Source: Alistipes sp. (GTDB lineage Bacteria > Bacteroidota > Bacteroidia > Bacteroidales > Rikenellaceae). From it: a DNA stretch of 64,000 nt. A program made the translations under genes and the position numbers. Location of the stretch: positions 62,001 through 126,000 of the forward strand of contig JALFNK010000003.1 of the NCBI GenBank assembly GCA_022782405.1, in the 5' to 3' direction. Positions 1-7,227 of the stretch are shown here, piece by piece; the stretch's first letter is position 1; every line of letters starts with the position of its first letter. Below the pieces are notes generated by a model, which saw nothing but the letters and a program-made list of their open reading frames with translations, had not been told where the DNA came from and searched no databases.

Positions 1-248
1 CCAAGGTCGTACTCGCGGGTTCGGCCGACAAATGCACGGCCGACATGAGTTCCGCTGCCAAGCTCAACGCCCCGGAATTCCAGGTCGCCCGGTACGAAAT
101 CGGCACATCAAGCGGCGCCGGCGCCTCGATCCAATGCACCGAGGAGCTCCGCGCCGAAGCCTCCAGCGGCTCGTCGATCGAATACACGGGCGACTGCACC
201 ACCGATTTGAGCCGTTCGAGCGGCGGCAGCATCCATCAAACCCGTTAA
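1..248 (+). CDS. GIN-domain (DUF2807) protein, C-terminal fragment
   Basis: This is the 3' end of a gene that begins before the window; the frame is open from base 3 and stops at 246-248. The visible 81 residues are rich in Ser, Gly and Ala, with repeated short beta-strand-like units such as SSGSSIEYTGDC. That is typical of the C-terminal beta-solenoid of the putative auto-transporter adhesin head GIN domain (DUF2807), a secreted or periplasmic family of unknown molecular function in Bacteroidetes. It lies 13 bases upstream of a PspC-domain gene on the same strand, a pairing that is common in this phylum and suggests a shared envelope-stress role. The family call rests on composition and context because the N-terminus is absent. 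Confidence 0.7.
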   Translation, partial: KVVLAGSADKCTADMSSAAKLNAPEFQVARYEIGTSSGAGASIQCTEELRAEASSGSSIEYTGDCTTDLSRSSGGSIHQTR

Positions 249-261
249 TTGAGCAAATACC

Positions 262-1575
262 ATGAAAGAGGTCAAGAAATGCAGCATCTCGGGCGTGGCC
301 TTCACGCTGGATGCTGACGCATACGAAGCGCTCGAGGCCTATCTCGAGAGTCTGAAACGCACCTACGGCAATTCGGCCGACGGCACGGAGATCGTCGCCG
401 ACATCGAAGCTCGCATCGCCGAGCTGATCCTCTCGACGCAGGACAACACGCGTATTGTTGAGAAACCGCTCATCCTGAACATCATCCAGCAGATGGGATC
501 CGCCGAGGACATCTCCGAGACAACGGATGCCGACCTGCACAACGACACGCCGCGCATTCCGCGCCGCCTCTACCGCGACACGGAAAATGCCAAACTCGGA
601 GGCGTATGCGCCGGTATCGGCAAGTATTTCGACATCGACCCCGTCTGGGTGCGCATGACTCTTTTCCTGCCCCTGCTGCTCACCTGCTTCGGATGGATTC
701 CCTTCCTGCACTGGGCCAGCCCGATGTTCGGCAACCTGTTCGGCGTCTTCCTGATCTGCTACTTCATCATGTGGTTCGCCGTACCGGCCGCACGCACGGC
801 CCGACAGAAACTCGAGATGAACGGCGAGAAAATCACCGCCCAGTCCATCGGCGAAACGACAACGGCTGCCGCCAACAACGATCCCGACGCCATAGCCAAA
901 CCGATCGTGGCCGAAGCCGTCTCGATCTTCGGAAAGGTCGTGCTCATTCTGCTCAAGCTCCTTGCCGGGCTGATCGTCTTCGGCCTGATCATGCTCGCCT
1001 GCGCCCTGATCATCGGGCTGATCGCCCTTCTGATCGGAGGCCCGGAGACCCTCAACATGGATTGGGAGCTCTCGCTCTGGGTACCCATCCTGGGCGTCTT
1101 CATCGCCCTGATACCGACCATTCTGCTGATCTACGTACTGATGTGTCTGATCGCCTCGCGCAAACCCGGAGGAAAGGTCGTACTGGCAATCTTCCTCGTA
1201 TGGATCGCCACGATCATCGTCTGCGCGACGGTAGCCATCAAGGAAAACGTCGGCGAACGGATCAAAGAGCGGCACAGCGCACTGCAGGATGTCCTGCAAC
1301 GCAAAATCACGATCGACAACAATACGACAACCCTCGAACAGCTGCTCGAGGAATACGACGACGAAAGCATCGTGAGCGAAGGGCGCAACTCGGTGCACAT
1401 CGAGGTTCCTTCGCGGGCGCTCGATATCACTGTCGACAAAAACGAGGGGGCCATGCAGATCACATCCGACGGCAAGAAGATCTTCTCGCTCCAGGCACAA
1501 GCCAGCGAGCAGGGTGATTCGGCACGCATCACACTCGAAGCGACGGCTCCTGCAACGGACAACGACGCAGAATAA
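262..1575 (+). CDS. PspC-domain membrane protein
   Basis: This 437-residue protein has a soluble N-terminal region (about 1-95) with an acidic helical unit, then a PspC domain at about 100-170. The PspC domain is recognisable by RRLYRDTENAKLGGVCAGIG followed by DIDPVWVRMTLF and a hydrophobic segment. Further membrane segments follow near residues 220-330, and the charged C-terminal tail is probably outside the membrane. PspC proteins sense or buffer cytoplasmic-membrane stress; in Bacteroidetes they commonly sit next to GIN-domain proteins, as here. The start ATG lies 13 bases after the preceding stop, so the two are likely co-transcribed, and a strong terminator follows at 1602-1635. The exact ligand and partner are unknown. 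Confidence 0.85.
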   Translation: MKEVKKCSISGVAFTLDADAYEALEAYLESLKRTYGNSADGTEIVADIEARIAELILSTQDNTRIVEKPLILNIIQQMGSAEDISETTDADLHNDTPRIPRRLYRDTENAKLGGVCAGIGKYFDIDPVWVRMTLFLPLLLTCFGWIPFLHWASPMFGNLFGVFLICYFIMWFAVPAARTARQKLEMNGEKITAQSIGETTTAAANNDPDAIAKPIVAEAVSIFGKVVLILLKLLAGLIVFGLIMLACALIIGLIALLIGGPETLNMDWELSLWVPILGVFIALIPTILLIYVLMCLIASRKPGGKVVLAIFLVWIATIIVCATVAIKENVGERIKERHSALQDVLQRKITIDNNTTTLEQLLEEYDDESIVSEGRNSVHIEVPSRALDITVDKNEGAMQITSDGKKIFSLQAQASEQGDSARITLEATAPATDNDAE

Positions 1576-1601
1576 CACGCGCAGATGGATCTGCAACGTT
1601 T

Positions 1602-1635
1602 GCGGGCGGCAATCGGATGCCGCCTGCATTTTTTT
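1602..1635 (+). terminator. Rho-independent terminator after the PspC gene
   Basis: A 10-bp stem (1602-1611 with 1618-1627, one G-U pair) with a 6-base loop is followed by seven T residues at 1629-1635. The end of the T-run runs into the TTTG element of the pfkA promoter, so terminator and promoter are fused. Confidence 0.85.
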
Positions 1636-1664
1636 GAGAAAGCCGAAAAAAATGCGTATCTTTG
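1633..1664 (+). promoter_or_regulatory. pfkA promoter (TTTG-N20-TATCTTTG)
   Basis: TTTG at 1633-1636 and TATCTTTG at 1657-1664 are separated by 20 bases, matching the -33/-7 consensus of the Bacteroidetes primary sigma factor. The pfkA start codon is 27 bases downstream of the -7 element. Confidence 0.8.
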
Positions 1665-1691
1665 GGCGGTTTTGTTTTAACAATTGAGAGT

Positions 1692-2672
1692 ATGGCCGGA
1701 ATCAAATGCATCGGTATCCTGACCTCGGGCGGCGACGCCCCCGGAATGAATGCGGCAATTCGTGCGGTAACGCGCAGCGCAATCTATAACGGGTTCTCCG
1801 TAAAGGGAATCATGAGAGGATACAAAGGACTGGTGTTCAATGAAATAGTAGAATTCAAATCCCAAAGTGTCAGCAACATCATCCAATTGGGCGGCACGAT
1901 CCTCAAAACGGCCCGCTGCAAGGAGTTCACGACTGCGGAAGGCCGGAAGGCCGCCTATGAGAACATGACGGCGGCCGGAATCGACGCCCTGGTGGTCATC
2001 GGCGGCGACGGCTCGCTGACCGGCGCCGAACTCTTCGCCCAGGAATACAACGTCCCGATCGTCGGGCTGCCCGGAACGATCGACAACGATCTGGGAGGCA
2101 CCGATTCGACGATCGGATACGACACGGCCCTCAACACGATCATGGAGGCCGTCGACAAACTCCGCGACACGGCCTCGAGCCACGAACGGCTCTTCTTCGT
2201 CGAGGTGATGGGACACACGGCCGGTTATCTGGCGCTCAACAGCGCCATCGCCACCGGCTCCGAGGCGGCCATCATCCCGGAGATGGAGACCGAGGTGGAC
2301 CAGCTGGCCGAACTCATCAACCACGGATTCCGCAAGAGCAAGAACTCGGCGATCGTGATCGTCGCGGAGAATCCCCAGACGGGAGGTGCCACGGCACTGG
2401 CCGAGCGTGTCAAGAAGGAGTTTCCGCAATACGACGCCCGTGTAACGATCCTGGGACACATCCAGCGCGGGGGATCCCCGACGGCCGTAGACCGTATTCT
2501 GGCTTCCCGCATGGGCGAAGCGGCCATCGAGGCACTGCTCGACGGACAGCGCAACGTGATGATCGGCATGCGCAACGGGCAGATCGTCTATGTCCCCTTC
2601 GCCAAGGCCATTAAGCACAACAAAGGCATTGACCGCGGTGCGCTCGATCTGGTGAAGATACTGTCGATATAA
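1692..2672 (+). CDS. pfkA: ATP-dependent 6-phosphofructokinase
   Basis: PfkA phosphorylates fructose 6-phosphate to the 1,6-bisphosphate, the committed step of glycolysis, in the cytoplasm. The 326-residue length is normal for the short bacterial enzyme. The N-terminal [11 protein letters not shown], the GGDGS motif at 104-108, PGTIDNDL and [12 protein letters not shown] are all present. The glycine after GGD and the glycine in LPGTIDND favour ATP over pyrophosphate as donor. An in-frame ATG 30 bases upstream exists, but it overlaps the -7 promoter element, so the start at MAGIKCIG is preferred. A PfkB-family kinase follows 78 bases downstream on the same strand and may be read from the same transcript. 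Confidence 0.97.
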   Translation: MAGIKCIGILTSGGDAPGMNAAIRAVTRSAIYNGFSVKGIMRGYKGLVFNEIVEFKSQSVSNIIQLGGTILKTARCKEFTTAEGRKAAYENMTAAGIDALVVIGGDGSLTGAELFAQEYNVPIVGLPGTIDNDLGGTDSTIGYDTALNTIMEAVDKLRDTASSHERLFFVEVMGHTAGYLALNSAIATGSEAAIIPEMETEVDQLAELINHGFRKSKNSAIVIVAENPQTGGATALAERVKKEFPQYDARVTILGHIQRGGSPTAVDRILASRMGEAAIEALLDGQRNVMIGMRNGQIVYVPFAKAIKHNKGIDRGALDLVKILSI

Positions 2673-2750
2673 CCCCGCCATTCCCGGCCGGGATCGCCCG
2701 AACCCCGGCCTGGTCCGCATTGTAACCCTTAAAACCACGAACTCAAGCGA

Positions 2751-3752
2751 ATGAAACGCGTAATTGGCATTGGCAACGCCCTGACGGACATGCTGGTCAA
2801 TCTGAAGAACGACTCCGTGCTGGAGCGCTTCAATCTGGCCAAAGGCTCGATGAGCCTGGTCGATTCCCTGCTGCAGACCGAAATCTCGAAATCGGTGGCC
2901 GGACTGCCCTACTCGCTCTCCCTGGGAGGCTCCGCGGGAAACACGATCCGCGCCATGGCCAAACTGGGATGCAAGGTCGGATTCATCGGAAAGGTCGGGC
3001 CCGACACTACGGGAGACTTCTTCATCCAGGCTCTTGAGAACCTCAATATCGAACCGATGGTCTTCCGCGGCACGGAGCGGTCGGGCAAATGCGTATCGCT
3101 CATCTCGCCCGACGGCGAGCGGACGATGATCACCCACCTCGGCGCCGCCCTCGAACTATCGGCCGCAGAGATCAGACCCGAGATTTTCGAAGGCTATGAC
3201 TGCCTCTATGTCGAGGGCTATCTGGTCCAGAGCCACGAACTGATTCTCGAGGCCGTACGCCGGGCCAAGGAGTGCGGACTGGAGGTCGCCATCGACCTGG
3301 CCAGCTTCAACATCGTGGCCGAGAATCTGACATTCCTGCGCGATCTGGTCCGCGAATATGTCGATATCGTCTTCGCCAACGAGGACGAAGCCAAGACCTT
3401 CACCTGCGAGGCGGAGCCGCTGAATGCCCTGCAGGCGATCTCGGAGATGGCGGGCCTTGCCGTCGTCAAGATCGGCACGAAAGGTGCGCTCATCAAACGC
3501 GGCGACGAAGTGGTGCATGTGGGCATCATGGCTGCGGCCAGGCGGGTGGATACCACCGGCGCCGGAGACTTCTACGCCGCGGGATTCCTCTCCGGGCTGT
3601 GCGACGACCTGACGCTGCGCCAGTGCGGCACAATCGGAGCCATCACAGCCGGCAAGGTGATCGAAGTCGTGGGTACGACCTTCGGCGAAGACGCCTGGAA
3701 GGATATTTACCGGCTGGTCAGCAAGGTCAAGCACGAGAAATACCTCTTCTGA
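2751..3752 (+). CDS. PfkB-family carbohydrate/nucleoside kinase (adenosine kinase-like)
   Basis: This 333-residue cytoplasmic kinase belongs to the ribokinase/PfkB fold. It has the N-terminal IGIGNALTDMLV, the glycine-rich LGGSAGNTIRAMAKLG that binds the sugar, and the C-terminal PfkB signature VDTTGAGDFYAAGFLSG, whose Asp is the catalytic base. Phylum relatives are annotated as adenosine kinases or PfkB sugar kinases; substrate cannot be decided from sequence alone. It follows pfkA and is closed by the palindromic terminator at 3773-3806. A role in nucleoside salvage is the most likely inference. Confidence 0.9.
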   Translation: MKRVIGIGNALTDMLVNLKNDSVLERFNLAKGSMSLVDSLLQTEISKSVAGLPYSLSLGGSAGNTIRAMAKLGCKVGFIGKVGPDTTGDFFIQALENLNIEPMVFRGTERSGKCVSLISPDGERTMITHLGAALELSAAEIRPEIFEGYDCLYVEGYLVQSHELILEAVRRAKECGLEVAIDLASFNIVAENLTFLRDLVREYVDIVFANEDEAKTFTCEAEPLNALQAISEMAGLAVVKIGTKGALIKRGDEVVHVGIMAAARRVDTTGAGDFYAAGFLSGLCDDLTLRQCGTIGAITAGKVIEVVGTTFGEDAWKDIYRLVSKVKHEKYLF

Positions 3753-3772
3753 CGCCGCTGATTTCCGAACAG

Positions 3773-3806
3773 GAAAGCGCGACCTTATGCAAGGTCGCGC
3801 TTTCTT
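3773..3806. terminator. Bidirectional terminator between convergent genes
   Basis: A perfect 14-bp stem (3773-3786 with 3791-3804) has a 4-base loop and short A/T tracts inside its outer ends. It separates the plus-strand PfkB kinase from the minus-strand glycosyltransferase. Confidence 0.85.
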
Positions 3807-3828
3807 CGTGATTGCAGACACGCGGCGG

Positions 3829-4734
3829 TTACCTGTCGCCGTTGCCGATTCCCAACAGCCCGCAGCTGATTCCCCGGCGCAGGCGCAACAGCCAGCGGGA
3901 ACGTCGCGGTGCCATCGTAAGGATCAGAAGCAGTGTGGCGCCCCATTTGACGATCTCCATCAGACAGGTCTTCAACAGCCGATGGTGGATCCGGGCCCGC
4001 AGGCGCTGGCTCACACCGACGTTGTAGCTCAAACGGCGAAAATAGTCCGTCGTAAGTTTCGACGGCGGAATGATATGCCACATGATTGCATCGGGGACAT
4101 ACCAGATCGTCTCGCCGCCCCGCAACAGGCGCTCGAAAAGATCATTCTCCTCGCCGCCGATCAGCCGGCCGTTCACCCGCCCCAACGATGGGTCGAAACC
4201 GCCGTAGGGCGCCAGCCCGTCGCGGCGAAAAGCCATGTTGCCTCCGCCCGGAACCCGCCCCGCAGGAAACGGGCGGATCTCATCGCCGAAATCCATCGGA
4301 TTGGCAATGGGCATCTCCACCCACTTCGACATCCACGAAGGGCGCCCCTCGGGATATTCGGCAATGATGCGGCCGCCGGCGACAAGTGCCCCGGGATGTG
4401 TCTCGAAAAAGGCGAGGTAGGATTCCAGGAAGGTCTCGTTCACCCGCTCATCGTCGTCGATGAAGGCGACAACAGAACCTGCTGCTTCGGCAAGGCCCCG
4501 GTTGCGCGCACAGGAGACCCCGAACCCCGTCTCACGAACCATCCGGAGGTTCAGACCGGGATGTGCGGCGGCAAACTCCGCGAATCGCTCCGCCGTCGTG
4601 TCCGTGGAGTTGTTGTCCACCACGACGCATTCCCACTCTTCGGGCGGCAGCGACTGCCGCACGACGGATCCGAGCGCCGTGAGAAGCGGCTCCGCCCGGT
4701 TGTGGGTCGGGATAACGAGACTGATACGAATCAT
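3829..4734 (-). CDS. Family 2 glycosyltransferase
   Basis: This 301-residue protein starts with the GT-A nucleotide-binding pattern SLVIPTHNRAEPLLTAL and VVVDNNSTDTT, followed by the metal-binding FIDDDERV region near residues 90-97. Such enzymes transfer a sugar from a nucleotide donor to lipid, polysaccharide or protein acceptors at the cytoplasmic face of the membrane. A conserved central segment contains GGGNMAFRRDGL and GGEENDLFERLLRGG. The hydrophobic C-terminus (KWGATLLLILTMAP) may touch the membrane. The open frame extends much further upstream, but the first Met of the GT fold (4732-4734) is chosen because the extension runs into the dsbD coding region. Acceptor and donor are unknown. 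Confidence 0.9.
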   Translation of the reverse strand: MIRISLVIPTHNRAEPLLTALGSVVRQSLPPEEWECVVVDNNSTDTTAERFAEFAAAHPGLNLRMVRETGFGVSCARNRGLAEAAGSVVAFIDDDERVNETFLESYLAFFETHPGALVAGGRIIAEYPEGRPSWMSKWVEMPIANPMDFGDEIRPFPAGRVPGGGNMAFRRDGLAPYGGFDPSLGRVNGRLIGGEENDLFERLLRGGETIWYVPDAIMWHIIPPSKLTTDYFRRLSYNVGVSQRLRARIHHRLLKTCLMEIVKWGATLLLILTMAPRRSRWLLRLRRGISCGLLGIGNGDR

Positions 4735-4769
4735 CTTACGAAAGTAGCAATTTATCCGCAAAAAACCGC

Positions 4770-4777
4770 TATCTTTG
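4770..4777 (+). promoter_or_regulatory. dsbD -7 element TATCTTTG
   Basis: An exact TAnnTTTG element lies 18 bases upstream of the dsbD start, in the short divergent gap to the glycosyltransferase. No good TTTG element is seen at the expected upstream spacing. Confidence 0.65.
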
Positions 4778-4795
4778 CGAAAAATCAAAAACGAC

Positions 4796-6799
4796 ATGAA
4801 CATGTACGGAAGAATACGAACACTGCTCCTGCCGCTGCTCCTGCTCGCAACTACCCTGACGGCTGCGGCACAGAACGTCAAGTGGAGCTCCTCGACCGAA
4901 CATCTCGAAGGCGACCAGTATCGGATCGTACTCGAAGCGACGATACCCGCAGGATACCACATGTACGACATGGGACCTTATGAAGGGGGTCCGAACGCCA
5001 CCTCCATCACCTTCACGCCGGGCGAAGGGGTCGCACTCGACGGCGGAATCGAGCAGCTTTCGACACCCCACCGCTACTTCGATCAGATGTTCCAGATGGA
5101 GATCGGCACCTTCTCCGGCAAGGCGCAGTTCGCCCAGCGCGTAACGCTCAAGGCCGCACAGGCAACGCTCAAGGCCCAGGTCGAATGGATGATCTGCGAC
5201 GATACGAGCTGCATGCCGCCCGAGGATACGGAGCTGACGATCACACTGCCCGAAAGTTCGGCCGCAACGGCTTCCATCGAAACCGTCCCGACAACCCCGA
5301 CATCCGAAGTTGTCGCGCCTGCCGCGAAAGATGCCGCAGGCAGCAAGGGGCTCTGGGCCCTGATCATCGAGGCGATTCTCTGGGGATTCGCCGCCCTCTT
5401 GACCCCGTGCGTCTTTCCGATGGTACCGATGACCGTCTCGTACTTCCTCAAGGGTGAGGGCGGGGCAGCCATGGGACGCCTGCGCGCCTCGCTCTACGGT
5501 CTGTTCATCGTCCTGCTCTATACGGTGCCCATCGCCGCCATCATCCTCATCACGCGCATCGTCGGAGGCGACGCCGTAACGGCCGACATCTTCAACTGGC
5601 TGGCCACGCACTGGCTGCCGAACGTCATCTTCTTCCTCGTCTTCATGGTCTTCGCCGCCTCGTTCTTCGGGGCCTTCGAGATCACCATGCCCTCGTGGAT
5701 GGTGAACAAGACCGACTCGAAAGCCGACACGAAGGGCCTCGGCGGCATCTTCTTCCTTGCCCTGACGCTCGTACTCGTGTCGTTCTCCTGCACGGGACCC
5801 ATCGTCGGATCGGTACTTATCAAGTCGACCTCCGGGGAGTTCTGGACGCCGATCATCACCATGCTGGCCTTCTCCGTGGCCTTCGCTCTGCCGTTCACCC
5901 TCTTCGCGCTGTTCCCTTCGGTGCTGAAAAAACTTCCGAAGAGCGGCGGATGGCTCAACTCCGTAAAGGTCGTCATCGGATTCATCGAGGTGGCCCTCGG
6001 CATGAAATTCCTTTCGGTGGCCGACCAGACCTACCACTGGGGGCTGCTCGACCGCGAGATCTACCTCGCCGTCTGGATCGTCGTCTTCTCGCTGCTGGGC
6101 CTCTACCTGCTGGGCAAGATCCGCTTCGCACATGACGATGAGGTGCGGCACCTCGGCGTCGGGCGCCTGGCGCTCGCCATCGTCGTCTTCTCGTTTGTCG
6201 TCTATATGATCCCGGGCATGTGGGGTGCTCCGCTGAAGGGCCTTTCGGGATACCTGCCGCCCATTACCTCGCAAGACTTCGTCCTCGGAGCCAACACGGC
6301 ATCCGCCGCACCGTCGGACAGTATCGCCGGCAAGCCCAAATACAGCGATTTCCTTCATCTTCCGCACGGGCTAGAAGGCTTCTTCGACCTCGAAGAGGCC
6401 GAAGTGTATGCGGCCAAAGTCGGAAAGCCCCTCTTCATCGACTTCACGGGCCACGGCTGCGTGAACTGCCGCGAAATGGAGGCCCGCGTGTGGTCCGACC
6501 CCGAGGTACTCGAAATCCTGCGCAACGACTACGTCATCTGCGCCCTCTATTCAGACGACAAGAAGGAGCTCCCCGAGGAGGACTGGGTTACGACCGACGC
6601 CGGGAAAGTCCTCAAGAGTCTCGGCAAGATCAACTCCTACTATGCCCTGAAGACCTACGGTGTCAATGCACAACCCTACTACGTTCTGCAGGGAGCCGAC
6701 GGACAGCCGCTGGTCGAGCCGCGCGGATATGATCTCTCGGTCGAAGGATTTGTGGCATTCCTCCGCAGCGGTCTGGAAGCTTACCGGAACGGAAAATAG
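4796..6799 (+). CDS. dsbD: Thiol:disulfide interchange protein DsbD
   Basis: DsbD carries reducing equivalents from cytoplasmic thioredoxin to periplasmic thiol proteins. The 667-residue product has a signal peptide (about 1-23, ending TAAAQ) and a periplasmic DsbD-N-like domain (about 24-150, with a CDDTSC pair). A multi-span domain (about 180-480) carries one Cys in LTPCVFPMVP (residue 205) and one in SCTGPIVGS (residue 332). The C-terminal thioredoxin domain has the active site GCVNC (Cys 555 and 558). All redox cysteines expected for the three-domain relay are present. A second ATG two codons downstream is an equally possible start. It is a monocistronic unit ended by the palindrome at 6819-6858. 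Confidence 0.95.
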   Translation: MNMYGRIRTLLLPLLLLATTLTAAAQNVKWSSSTEHLEGDQYRIVLEATIPAGYHMYDMGPYEGGPNATSITFTPGEGVALDGGIEQLSTPHRYFDQMFQMEIGTFSGKAQFAQRVTLKAAQATLKAQVEWMICDDTSCMPPEDTELTITLPESSAATASIETVPTTPTSEVVAPAAKDAAGSKGLWALIIEAILWGFAALLTPCVFPMVPMTVSYFLKGEGGAAMGRLRASLYGLFIVLLYTVPIAAIILITRIVGGDAVTADIFNWLATHWLPNVIFFLVFMVFAASFFGAFEITMPSWMVNKTDSKADTKGLGGIFFLALTLVLVSFSCTGPIVGSVLIKSTSGEFWTPIITMLAFSVAFALPFTLFALFPSVLKKLPKSGGWLNSVKVVIGFIEVALGMKFLSVADQTYHWGLLDREIYLAVWIVVFSLLGLYLLGKIRFAHDDEVRHLGVGRLALAIVVFSFVVYMIPGMWGAPLKGLSGYLPPITSQDFVLGANTASAAPSDSIAGKPKYSDFLHLPHGLEGFFDLEEAEVYAAKVGKPLFIDFTGHGCVNCREMEARVWSDPEVLEILRNDYVICALYSDDKKELPEEDWVTTDAGKVLKSLGKINSYYALKTYGVNAQPYYVLQGADGQPLVEPRGYDLSVEGFVAFLRSGLEAYRNGK

Positions 6800-6818
6800 C
6801 TTTCATTCGTACGAATCC

Positions 6819-6858
6819 GACATGCGGTCCGCAGCCGATCGGCTGCGGACCGCATGTC
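6819..6858. terminator. 40-bp perfect palindrome after dsbD
   Basis: Bases 6819-6838 are the exact reverse complement of 6839-6858, giving a 20-bp arm with no unpaired spacer. In RNA this would form a very stable hairpin just after the dsbD stop. It is probably a terminator or mRNA-stabilising 3' end, though no long T-run follows. Confidence 0.7.
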
Positions 6859-7164
6859 TTTCGGTATCAACGTCCCGAACGGAACAACAACACGACGGTT
6901 CCTTTTATTTTTTGTATACTCCGCACATGGCGCGGCAGCATTTTTGATCTGCATTTGCAGGCCACGATGAAAGAAGAATTCGAGTTGTGTGGGCATCGTG
7001 TCTCCGCCGTTCCGCAACGACGATGCAAGGAGGAGAATCCGGCAAGGGATTCGAAGGAAGAGGTTTGAAACCGGTAACGCAACAACTGATTGTCATGCAA
7101 TCCGACTTCGGGGGAGAGTCCCTTTTGGGCTCTCCCCTTCCGCTTCCGCCGCCGCAGGCAGGTC
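6859..7164. other. Gene-free stretch with one bulged hairpin
   Basis: Between dsbD and the M3 peptidase terminator I find no convincing gene on either strand; short open frames exist but lack family features, start signals and a promoter. Bases 7112-7138 form a hairpin (GGGGAGAG/CTCTCCCC plus CCC-TTTT-GGG with one bulged T). A T-rich patch lies at 6902-6914. No tRNA or riboswitch shape is apparent. Confidence 0.5.
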
Positions 7165-7202
7165 AAAAAAACGGGATCGGGTACCCGAAGGTCCCGATCC
7201 CG
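7165..7202 (-). terminator. Terminator of the M3 peptidase pair
   Basis: Read on the minus strand, a 10-bp stem (7193-7202 with 7172-7181) is followed by seven T residues (A-run at 7165-7171 on the plus strand). It lies 26 bases after the stop of the downstream M3 peptidase gene. Confidence 0.88.
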
Positions 7203-7227
7203 CATAAAACCGGTCGGACAACCGGCC

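Noticed and set aside
64..1683. A 539-codon minus-strand frame opposite the PspC gene
   Set aside because: Antisense to the PspC domain; Asp/Gly/Arg-rich composition without features.
7081..7140. A tRNA-like fold around the GGTTTGAAACC/GATTCGAAG stretches
   Set aside because: No acceptor stem or anticodon arm can be drawn; the matches to T-loop bases look accidental.
6867..7205. Short minus-strand frames in the gap after dsbD
   Set aside because: No promoter, no start signal and no recognisable family; one overlaps the peptidase terminator.
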